Of a DNA stretch of 64,000 bases, positions 42,052-50,800 are shown piece after piece (within the stretch, counting starts at the first letter, position 1; each line of letters opens with the position of its first letter). The position numbers and the translations under genes are program-made. Location: contig JAGAFU010000023.1 of the NCBI GenBank assembly GCA_017627955.1, positions 1 through 64,000 of the forward strand. The letters are read 5' to 3'. The notes beneath the pieces were generated by a model. It was given only the letters and a program-made list of their open reading frames with translations, had not been told where the DNA came from and made no database searches. Source of the stretch: Bacteroidales bacterium (GTDB lineage: Bacteria > Bacteroidota > Bacteroidia > Bacteroidales > UBA932).

Positions 42052-44016
42052 ATGAGAAAGATTATATTGTTAGTTTCAGCAGCGTTGGCGATCTTCTCGT
42101 CTTGCGGGACACCCGTTCCTGAGGCCGAGGCTGACTCCCCTCTCTACAGCAGCCACAAACCCTACACCCGGTGGTGGTGGTTCTCTTCCGAAATCGACAA
42201 GAAGGATGTTAGGGATCAACTCATCTGGCTCAAAGACCATGAGTTCGGAGGAGTGGAGATCGCCTGGGTGTATCCCATGTTCCTCAAAACTGACACTCCC
42301 CACCCCGACTTCCTTTCCCCGGAATGGAGCGAGCCGGTCGCATACGCCAAGAAAGTGGCTGATTCCCTGGGACTTGGATGCGACTACACCTACGGTACCC
42401 TATGGCCTTTCAGCGATGTGGATCTCCCGGAGGGTGACCAGACCCGCACCTATTCCGACTCCGTTGAAGTCGCCCGCAGACCTCTGACCTGGGACCACCC
42501 CAGAGAGGCCAGGATCCTCAACCACCTGGATCGGAAGGCTTTCGGACGATATGCCCAGAAGATGGATAAGGGCTTGGCCGAAGCCTACAAAGGATCCAAA
42601 TCAGGAATATTCGTTGACTCCTGGGAGGTTGAGACGGATTATCTTTGGACTCCGGGTTTCGGAGAAGAGTTCAAAAAGCAGCATGGCTACGACATTGAGC
42701 CTTACATGAAAGAGCGCACCCTCAAGGACAAGTCCAACGAGGATGTCCTTTACGACTACATGAAAACCATGTCCGGATACGTCTTGGACGAGTTCTACAT
42801 CCCTTTCACTGAAAACGCCAGGGCTAACGGCGGTTTCTCAAGAGCCCAGTGCGGAGGGGCCCCCACCGACCTGCTGACAGCATTCACAGTCGTGGATATT
42901 CCTGAGACAGAGGCGATTCTATACGAGCCCTGCTTCAGCAAAATAGCCGCCTCGGCCGCAACTTTGGCCAGCAAGGACGCGGTCACCTCCGAGACCTTTA
43001 CCTGCATGTACGGATGGACCAGCCTTCGCTACAAGAACGGCCACGGCCAAAGTCCCCACCAGGGACGGGAGCAGATCGCGGACCTGAAACTCGTGTGCGA
43101 CGCCCTTTTCGCGACGGGAACGAACCAGATCATCTGGCACGGATTCGCTTTCAACAAGGTCGGGAGGCTCGACAACTGGTTCTACACCACCTGCCAGGTC
43201 AGCACCAGGGATGAGGATAACCTCTCCGGAGAAGAGCTGACCAAGTTCAACCGCTACATGACAACCGTCTCGGACTACATGCGTTCAGGTCGCAACTACA
43301 GCGACGTGGCGGTCTATATTCCTATGGAGGACGCCTGGATGGGCGGGCCATATCCGAAGGAAGTCACCGACAAGATGGCTTGGGCTCTCGGGGAATATGA
43401 GATGCGTTACATCAAAACCCCGGAGTCCCTCAAAGGACGCCAGCCCCTCTGGGTAAACGGCCATTTCCTTTCCTCGGCAAGCTACTCCGATGGGGTCCTG
43501 CGCTGCGGGGACGCGTTGTTCAAAGCCCTTTACGTCGATGTCAAGCACATGGACTACTCCTCTCTCAAGAGCATCCTCGCCCTAGCCAAGCAGGGGCTCC
43601 CTGTCCTCGTCGCCAGCAGGCCTTCAGAGCCTGGCAAGATCAAGCACGAGGACTACGATTCCCTTCTCGATGAGTTGTGCGCCCTTCCTTCAGTGTCTGA
43701 AAATGAAACTGTCATACCCGGTGAAGCTCTTGTGGAAGGGAAGGATATTCCCGACTTCTGGTGCAGGGAAGACGGGAATACGATGTACATTTTCTTCGCA
43801 AATCCGCTCGCGAGCACGATCAGTTATCCGCTCGAATATTGTTACGCTTTCTCCGACAAAGGCAGCCAGCGTGTTGTCACCATCAACCACCACGGCCGTA
43901 GCGACGAGGTCAAGCTGGATTTCCAACCGATGGAATCCATTCTGTTAAAAGCAGATAAGAGCGGAGTGAAAAAGATTGACCTGGGATATTCGCCGACACG
44001 GCTTAAGGAAGATTAA
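42052..44016 (+). CDS. GH106-like glycosidase, lipoprotein
   Basis: The 654-residue protein has a lipobox signal (IFSSCGT). The N-terminal barrel begins TRWWWFSSEIDKKDVRDQL near 40 and contains FGGVEIAWVYP and the DSWEVETDYLWTPGF acidic segment near 190. This pattern is typical of GH106-type rhamnosidases and related uncharacterised glycoside hydrolases. It is shorter than classical GH106 enzymes (about 1,000 residues), lacking their extra C-terminal beta domains. The substrate is inferred only. It ends 18 bp + one codon after the nitrilase operon partner and overlaps the convergent EamA gene by 4 bp. Confidence 0.7.
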   Translation: MRKIILLVSAALAIFSSCGTPVPEAEADSPLYSSHKPYTRWWWFSSEIDKKDVRDQLIWLKDHEFGGVEIAWVYPMFLKTDTPHPDFLSPEWSEPVAYAKKVADSLGLGCDYTYGTLWPFSDVDLPEGDQTRTYSDSVEVARRPLTWDHPREARILNHLDRKAFGRYAQKMDKGLAEAYKGSKSGIFVDSWEVETDYLWTPGFGEEFKKQHGYDIEPYMKERTLKDKSNEDVLYDYMKTMSGYVLDEFYIPFTENARANGGFSRAQCGGAPTDLLTAFTVVDIPETEAILYEPCFSKIAASAATLASKDAVTSETFTCMYGWTSLRYKNGHGQSPHQGREQIADLKLVCDALFATGTNQIIWHGFAFNKVGRLDNWFYTTCQVSTRDEDNLSGEELTKFNRYMTTVSDYMRSGRNYSDVAVYIPMEDAWMGGPYPKEVTDKMAWALGEYEMRYIKTPESLKGRQPLWVNGHFLSSASYSDGVLRCGDALFKALYVDVKHMDYSSLKSILALAKQGLPVLVASRPSEPGKIKHEDYDSLLDELCALPSVSENETVIPGEALVEGKDIPDFWCREDGNTMYIFFANPLASTISYPLEYCYAFSDKGSQRVVTINHHGRSDEVKLDFQPMESILLKADKSGVKKIDLGYSPTRLKED

Positions 44017-44939
44017 CTCCTTTGCCGTTGCCCGGCCAAGATAACGCCGGCAAGAATAGCGACCGAGCCGATCATGGACACAGGGGTCATTCTCTCACCG
44101 AGGATGACCGCTGCTGTTATAAGAGTGAACACCGGATTGAGGTAAACATAGTTCGTTGATGTCACATTGCCAAGTTTAGACATAGCGACGTTCCATGCCA
44201 CGAAACAAGCCAGGGACGCTATAAGCCCGAGGAACAGCAAGTTAAGATAAACTACCGGCTGGCTGAGGATAGAAACGGAGAATGAGTCGGCGGACCCGGC
44301 AAGGAACGGGATAATGGTCAGCAGCCCGTAAAAGAACACCTTCCTGGTGGCCATCAGAGCTCCATAATCCTTTGTCATCTGGCCCATGAACATGCTGTAA
44401 AGCGCCCAGCACAGGGCGGCTCCTATAGACAGGAGATCCCCTTTCAGGGAAAGTTCCACGCTTGATCCTTCGAAAAGGACCATGGCCATACCGACAAGGG
44501 CGAGCAAAGTACCTCCGACGAGCGGGAATCCTAATTTGACATCCTCAAGACCGTCAGCGAACCTCCCTTTGAGAAACTTCCTGGCAATTAGCGTGAATAG
44601 TGCCGTGAAGACCGGTGCGACGCAAACGAGGAAAGCCACATTACTGGCCTGGGCGTATGCCAGGGCGGTATTCTCGGTCAGGAAATAAAACGAGCCCCCG
44701 GTGATTCCCAAAAACAGGAACACTAGCTCATCCGTCCAGCCGCGGGAAAACAATCTGGTCTCTCCTTTGCCGACGCAAAGCACCCAGATCCCGGTATAGG
44801 CAAGAGCGAAACGCACGGCGAAGATCGCGGCAGGATTCATTCCCGCGTTAATCAGTGTCTTGGTGCAGACAAAAGTCACCCCCCAGACCGCCACGACGGC
44901 CAGGGCAAGAAGATGAAACAAGGCTTTTCTTGATGACAT
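44013..44939 (-). CDS. EamA/DMT-family transporter
   Basis: The 308-residue protein contains ten hydrophobic segments arranged as two EamA repeats (about 10-145 and 165-305). The motif LLALVGMAMVLFEG ends the first, and NVTSTNYVYLNPVFTLITAAVILGE lies in the second. DMT transporters usually export amino acids or metabolites. No substrate can be stated. Its 3' end overlaps the GH106-like gene by 4 bp. Confidence 0.9.
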   Translation of the reverse strand: MSSRKALFHLLALAVVAVWGVTFVCTKTLINAGMNPAAIFAVRFALAYTGIWVLCVGKGETRLFSRGWTDELVFLFLGITGGSFYFLTENTALAYAQASNVAFLVCVAPVFTALFTLIARKFLKGRFADGLEDVKLGFPLVGGTLLALVGMAMVLFEGSSVELSLKGDLLSIGAALCWALYSMFMGQMTKDYGALMATRKVFFYGLLTIIPFLAGSADSFSVSILSQPVVYLNLLFLGLIASLACFVAWNVAMSKLGNVTSTNYVYLNPVFTLITAAVILGERMTPVSMIGSVAILAGVILAGQRQRS

Positions 44940-44988
44940 TCAGTAAAATTCGCGCCGCCAATATACGAAAAATCCATATCTTTACGTC

Positions 44989-45753
44989 ATGAAAAGAACG
45001 ACCTTCACACTTATCGCCACCATTCTGGCGGCCTTATTTTCACTTTCAGGCAATAATCTCCAGGCACAGGGGAAACGTGTCGTGTTCATAGGAGACTCAA
45101 TCACTGACGGCAACTGGGGCTGCGTGTACGGCTATAAACCTACTTCCGCGGAGAGGAGCCACACGGACTTCAACCATATTTATGGCCACAGCTACATGAT
45201 GCTTGTAGCCACCGATTTCCAAAGCAAGAAGCCCAAAGCTGGTTACCGATTTTTCAACCGGGGCTTCAGCGGCCACAAGTTATCCGACTTGGAGGGTCGT
45301 TGGAAGGAAGATGTCCTTGATCTCAATCCTGATGTCGTGTCAATCCTCATTGGGGTCAACGACATGTGGAACTATTTCAATGTCAAGCCTGGAGAGCGTT
45401 CCGCTTTTGATTTTGACTCTTGGAAAGAGCGTTACCGCACCCTGCTCATGAAGACCAGGGAACAGAACCCCGCGGTGAAACTGGTTCTCTGCACGCCTTT
45501 CCTGGCAAAGGAAGGCTCAGCCGGTCTTCGGGTCGATTACGATGAACGGAAAGAGATGGTCACCCGCATTGCCGGAATAGTCCGGGAACTCGCATCGGAG
45601 ACTGGAGCTACCCTTGTCCCCTTCGACGAGCTCTTCGCAAAGCTCATAGAGACAGAGCCGGAGCCCTGCTACTGGATCTGGGACGGGATTCACCCCACCC
45701 CCGCCGGCCACCGCCGCATGGCCAACCTCTGGGAAAAGAAAGTCCGCCTCTGA
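44989..45753 (+). CDS. SGNH/GDSL-family esterase, secreted
   Basis: The 254-residue protein has a signal peptide (ending ...LQAQGK). SGNH blocks: FIGDSITDGNW (Ser), RGFSGHKLSDL (Gly), IGVNDMWNYF (Asn) and WDGIHPTPAGHRRMA (Asp-His). It resembles carbohydrate acetyl- or acylesterases, such as rhamnogalacturonan acetylesterase-like enzymes, fitting the nearby rhamnosidases. A TATCTTTA sequence just upstream may be the -7 box. It is transcribed toward the REP unit at 45798. Confidence 0.88.
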   Translation: MKRTTFTLIATILAALFSLSGNNLQAQGKRVVFIGDSITDGNWGCVYGYKPTSAERSHTDFNHIYGHSYMMLVATDFQSKKPKAGYRFFNRGFSGHKLSDLEGRWKEDVLDLNPDVVSILIGVNDMWNYFNVKPGERSAFDFDSWKERYRTLLMKTREQNPAVKLVLCTPFLAKEGSAGLRVDYDERKEMVTRIAGIVRELASETGATLVPFDELFAKLIETEPEPCYWIWDGIHPTPAGHRRMANLWEKKVRL

Positions 45754-45797
45754 AGCATCTAAATCCTCGACTAAACCTCATTAAACCGACCTACCGC

Positions 45798-45884
45798 TCC
45801 CCTCGTCCCACAAACACGGACGGAAGCGACGATATTGGCCTAAAACGCCGCCCTCGTCCTTGCTTTCAGGACGAGGGCGACACT
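45798..45884. repeat. REP-like double-hairpin unit, left copy
   Basis: This 87-bp unit contains two hairpins. The first is CCTCGTCCC...GGACGGAAGCG (imperfect); the second, GCCCTCGTCC (45849-45858) with GGACGAGGGC, is perfect. The copy at 47681-47767 is identical except for about 4 mismatches and has the same orientation. The two copies bracket the transposase and HD-like genes, as REP pairs do around RAYT genes in other bacteria. Confidence 0.85.
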
Positions 45885-45902
45885 ATCAACATAAGGGGGA
45901 TA

Positions 45903-46773
45903 TCAAATTCGGTCGAGAGATTGTATGACTGAACTGACCGGGATCCCCGTTACGCGAGCCATTTGCTCCACATTAGAGGAAAAACGATATCTTAATTGCC
46001 TGAATAATTCTGTCAACTGCTCTTGTTCTAGACTCGAGACAGAACCAACACCAAAAAGAGCGCTACATAGATCTGGCAATGAGGCTATTATGATCTGATC
46101 TTTAAACGATGGGATCGAGGAATCTACTGAATTCTGCCTTTTTTTTGGCTTTTGAAGAATTCATCAGGAAGTAATTGTACCGTTTAGGCGTTCTGAACAC
46201 CGATTCTACGAACTTGACTTTAACATACGACTCCGGTAGAATATACCCATCTTTACCAACCCGCAAATTTCCAGGAAGTTTAACTTTACTGTGGAGAAAT
46301 CTAGCCTGATGCCTTCCAGAAAAACAACAAAGACTCTTTCCCTCGTGAGGATAAGCTTTGAAGAATGCCCCGCCTGTTCCCCATGGGTAAGAGAAGGGTT
46401 CAGCACAAATATTCGCAGCCACACAATTCATCTGGACGTATGCTATCGCTCTCTCCAAAGATTCATCTTCCAGACTCAATTCCTGAATATCATTCTTATT
46501 GCCTCGCAAGAGTTCTTTAACCCCATACTTCAGGCGGAAATATCTGGAATACTGCTTCTTAAGTTCATTGATAAACATCTCGGCCATCCATTTCTCGCAT
46601 TCAAGCACAAAATGGACATGGTTAGACATCAAGATGAAAGCGAGTACAGACACTTTCAAGGTAAAAGCGACTACCGCGACAAGGTTCATCGCGACAACGA
46701 AATCATCAGAGTCCCTAAACCAAACCTTATCTTCAAGATGCTCAGTAGTAACCAGGTAGTATTTCATGATCAA
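45903..46773 (-). pseudogene. RAYT-type Y1/HUH transposase split by a frameshift
   Basis: The first frame (46773-46102, 223 aa) has the HUH motif NHVHFVLE (His52, His54), the catalytic-type Tyr in AIAYVQMN (about 112) and the GTGGAFFKA region. It stops at 46102. The +1 frame continues from the eight-A run at 46146-46139 to a TGA at 45903 and encodes FKDQII...LTELFRQLRYRF...QMARVTGIP, a C-terminal HTH typical of RAYT proteins. Removing one A gives a single frame of 289 aa. It is either a mutated gene or one expressed by slippage. Its ATG overlaps the HD-like gene's stop by 4 bp. Confidence 0.8.
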
Positions 46774-47612
46774 AAAGGCAATTCTAGATCATCTTCAGAT
46801 TCCCATTGTTCATCAGATTGTTCATAATACTCCAAGGCCAATGTGTCAGCATGCCACTCATCAAACCACCTCATGACTTGCCTTGCATTGTCTTCCCGCA
46901 GCTCAGGGGAAAAATCGCCGGGAAGATGTTCCAGCTTATTATACCTACCAAGCAACTCGATTGTCTGGCTATATTTTTCTATAAGATTATTTCTCTCTTT
47001 TTCGGAGATAGGGCGCAGTAGCAAACAGTCGTCATCTTCAGGAACACGTCGGGATAATGTACCGTTCCTTCTGATTTTTATACCCACAACATAGTGTTTC
47101 TTCCAAGGCAAGGCATAATAATGAGGACCGTATGCCGCATCCGGGTCGTTGAGTATTCTCAACTTGTCTTCCAAATCGTATATCAGGACATTCCGGGCGA
47201 CTCGATTTGCCGCAATAGAATAGACCCACATACGATAGTCTTTCGTCATCTCCGTTTCAGACACTAGCCACTCATTCAGCTGATCCCCTTCCAAGTCTTG
47301 TGGCCTGTTGAGATTAAGGAGATCAGCCTCCGTCAAATCATCCGATGCTTTCAAACGGAAAGGTTTGCCGGGATATACGAACAGATCCAAAGCCGGTTTC
47401 CACAGAGGAGATTCTTCTACATCACAAGAGAATAACCCCCTCGCATAAGAGGAGCCACCATAGACTTCGTGCATCAGGCCAACCACCATCTCATCGAAAT
47501 TTCTGGCCTTTGCCATTACCCTAAAAGAGTGGGCTACAACAGGGATTCTGCCAGATCCCCAATCCAATGACGTCAAGTCAAGGATACTTAGACATTGATT
47601 TAAGATCATCAT
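46770..47612 (-). CDS. HD-domain-like protein co-translated with the RAYT transposase
   Basis: The 280-residue soluble protein resembles small RelA/SpoT-type HD hydrolases: VVAHSFRVMAK, then VVGLMHEVYGGSS at residues 43-55, and YSIAANRVARNVLIYDLEDKLRIL near 150, which matches the N-LAR-VKLADL-N segment of those enzymes. The key HD pair reads HE (H48-E49), so activity may be altered or lost. The C-terminal 130 residues are unrecognised and end in an acidic tail. It precedes the transposase with an ATGA overlap and lies between the two REP units, so it appears to be cargo of that element. Confidence 0.55.
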   Translation of the reverse strand: MMILNQCLSILDLTSLDWGSGRIPVVAHSFRVMAKARNFDEMVVGLMHEVYGGSSYARGLFSCDVEESPLWKPALDLFVYPGKPFRLKASDDLTEADLLNLNRPQDLEGDQLNEWLVSETEMTKDYRMWVYSIAANRVARNVLIYDLEDKLRILNDPDAAYGPHYYALPWKKHYVVGIKIRRNGTLSRRVPEDDDCLLLRPISEKERNNLIEKYSQTIELLGRYNKLEHLPGDFSPELREDNARQVMRWFDEWHADTLALEYYEQSDEQWESEDDLELPF

Positions 47613-47680
47613 GGTTTAAATTAGATTAAGATAACTTCCCCTAAATATAATCAAATCTTCTGGACTTTTAACCAGAATGT

Positions 47681-47767
47681 TCCCCTCGTCCCAAAAATAG
47701 GGACGAAAGCGACGATATTGGCCTAAAACGCCGCCCTCGTCCTTGCTTTCAGGACGAGGGCGACACT
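47681..47767. repeat. REP-like double-hairpin unit, right copy
   Basis: Same 87-bp unit and orientation as 45798-45884. Here the first hairpin TCGTCCC/GGGACGA is perfect and the second (GCCCTCGTCC/GGACGAGGGC) is identical to the left copy. It lies in the 191-bp gap between the HD-like gene and the GH31-GH78 gene. Confidence 0.85.
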
Positions 47768-47803
47768 TATGTCAAACCGTGGTTACTAAACTCGAAGAAA
47801 AGG

Positions 47804-50800
47804 TTAAATCCGGGTTTGGAAGTGGTGATGGCCGCCGGTTATGACCGTAGGAGTTGATTCACCGGGGATATAGACTTCAGTACGAATGCCTTCCGGGACC
47901 TCGACATCCCATTTGAATATTCCATCCTCCACCTTCCAGGAGCTGGAGATCCTGCCCTGGACTGAATCATAGTGGCAGTTCACATATTCAAGTCCGGAGA
48001 TAGGATAGGGCCTCAATTCAATCTCCGCGAATCCCGGCTTTAACGGCCGTATCCCCGCCAGGTACTCATATTCCCACGTGATCAGGTCGCCGAGAAGCAT
48101 GACGTGGTTGCCAGAGTTCATCGCCGGATCGGCGGTGTCTCCGTTCCAAAGCTCCCAGATCGTGGTAGCCCCCCGGGCAGCCATATATCCCCAAGAAGGA
48201 TAAGTGTCGTCAGAGGCGATCTTTAAAGCCAAATCAGGACGGCCGAACTCGGTCAAGGTTCTCATAAGCACCTGTATGCCAATAACTCCCGAGCTGACAT
48301 GCCCTCCGAACTCTTTCTCGGTCTTATCCACCAAAGAAGCGAAAACCCTCGGTTGCTCCTGAGTCGGGACAAGTCCGTACCAGAGCGCCAACAGGTTGGC
48401 CGTCACAGTGTTATTGTCGTAATATCCCCCCTGCTGATTATAATAGGCACGGTTGAAGGCCTCCGTACTGGCCTTCCTCTCTGTCTCGAAATACTCCACA
48501 TCTCCTGGATAGCCGGCGACAGGAGCGAGCTCCTTCATGACATCGCAATAATGAATATAGTACGGAGTGGCTATGACCGCAGGAGCCGTGATACGTGTAG
48601 GATCTTGGGAATGAATCATTTCCAAGGACTCCGGTGGCATACACCAATCCCCGTAATTGTCCTTTGTCATGATCCCGTCCACCATGTACCTGTCCTTCAT
48701 GTAGGCAAGCCATTTCCTCATCGCAGGATAGTGCTTTACGATGACCTCCTCGTCTCCGAACCGCTGGTAAAGCATCCTGGCAGCGTCAATGAACAATCCA
48801 GGCCAAGTCATATTGTCAGGACGCACGGTCCAGAAATTTGGAGCCACGCTCGGGAGCTGCCCTTCCTCGTTCTGCTCCGTGGCGATGTCGTCCAGCCATT
48901 TGGCATAAAGGGCATGGTTGTCGAATATCCAACTCTCACCGTAGCAACCCGTGGCCCTGTCTCCCAGCCAGCCCATTCGTTCATCCCTCTGAGGGCAGTC
49001 GGTCGGCATCCCGCGATAGTTCCCACGGATTCCCCAGAAAGCGTTCTTATAAACCTGATTAATAACAGGATCCGAACATTCGAAATGGCCTGTCGTGGCC
49101 ATCTTGTCATATATTACTTGCCCTTCGAAATCCTCAAGGGACGGCTCGTACGACAGCCCGCTAATCTCCACAAACCTGAATCCATGATACACGAAAAGCG
49201 GATGCCAGACAAACTCCTGATCATCCCCGGCGATGTAATAATCCCTCGCTTTGGCTGAACGAAGATTCTCGGTATATAGCTCACCATTCTCCTGAAGTGT
49301 CTCGGCGAAACGCATCTTCAGTGTATCGCCACGGCTCATGGTAGCCCGGACTTGAAGCCATCCAACCATGTTCTGACCCATGTCGAGAATATACCGTCCT
49401 CCACTTAAGCGACTAATTGCCACCGGCTTAACCAGATCCTGAACCTCGATGTTGGGATTATGCTGCGGAGTAAGCCTGCCGTAAGGAGCCTCGGCCGCCT
49501 CCGCCTGATGCCAAGCACTGTCATCATACGAAGGATCGAGCCATCCGCCAAGTTCCATCCTCGCGTCATAGATCTCTCCGTCATATTCATTGTTGGAGCG
49601 GATCGGGCCGTCGGCCGTCGCTTTCCAGCCCTTGCCACTTATGATCTTCTGGACACTGCCGTCAGAATACTTAATCTCAAGTTGGAAAAGAAGACAAGGA
49701 AGTTGTTTGTCGTAATGTTTTGTTTTGTTGCCGGAGTTCAAATTCACCCGGACTCCCGGGAAACGCCCTGTACCAAGTATAACTCCTACCGCATTAGTTC
49801 CCTTTTGCAAAAGCCCGGTCACATCGAAACTATTGTAATACACGGTCTTATCATAGTTGGAGACAGTCGGCATCAGAACCTGCTCTTCCCCAACCTTGAA
49901 CCCGTTGATATATGCCTCATAAAGGCCCAAGCCACAAATATGCAACCAAGCCTCACCAACTGTCTTGCCCGACTGGAAAGTGGTTCTTAAGTATCTTGCG
50001 GGAAGGGACACATCGCCAGTCCTGACATCCTCCGGAGAAGTGATACCGATCCAAGACGCTTCCCAACTGACCATCGGCTTCCTAAACACTATCTGGCAAG
50101 GCTTGGAGGTCTTCCCGGAGATCTTGGATTTCCCGGTCACAGGATTATACCTCACCCTGCAATCGCTGTAAGAGGTTCCCTCACCATCAGGGAGATGGAG
50201 GGTCACATCGACAGGTTGATCTCCCGGAACTATCAGTATATCAATATGATCGCCCTCATCCATCGGGATGACAGCCCCAACCCTGGCATAAAGGGGGAAC
50301 TCGTCGAGGGCATATTCCTTCTCAACGACAGAGCCCCCATGCAGGCGATCACGGGATACCCATTCGGTCCAATCGTCCCCTTCTGGAAGAACAAAGGAAA
50401 CATTTGAGTCATAATCAGTTATTGCCTTTGTGAAAAGATCCGGTCCCAGACGGTGGCTCTCCTGCTCGAAATCAACATCCCGAAGCAGAGTGCCGCCATT
50501 CAGATGAGCGTCAACGATTGTGGAAAAGATGTACGGGACAAGTTTCTTGTGGAGAAGTACCACGTCACGATAAATCTTACCTGCCTCCTCACCGTGCCAC
50601 CATGCGAGATGGTTCTCAAACGGCTTATTGGCACCTCCGTTAACCATGCCTGCCGTAAGGGCTCCGAACTGTGCGTACCTTATGAGCTGCTCCTTGCCGG
50701 GAGCCGCTCCGTTGAATCCGCCCACCTCTGTTCCGACTGCACCGTAGCCATGTTCCGCTGAGGTGTAAATATTCTTGATTTGGGCTTTAAGGCCCTTCCA

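Noticed and set aside
46138..46146. Canonical -1 ribosomal frameshift at A-AAA-AAG in the transposase
   Set aside because: The -1 frame hits a stop after four codons. Only +1 (or loss of one A by polymerase slippage or mutation) reaches the HTH frame.
45780..47790. Composite transposon flanked by insertion sequences
   Set aside because: The flanking 87-bp units carry no ORF and are hairpin pairs, which fits REP units rather than insertion sequences.
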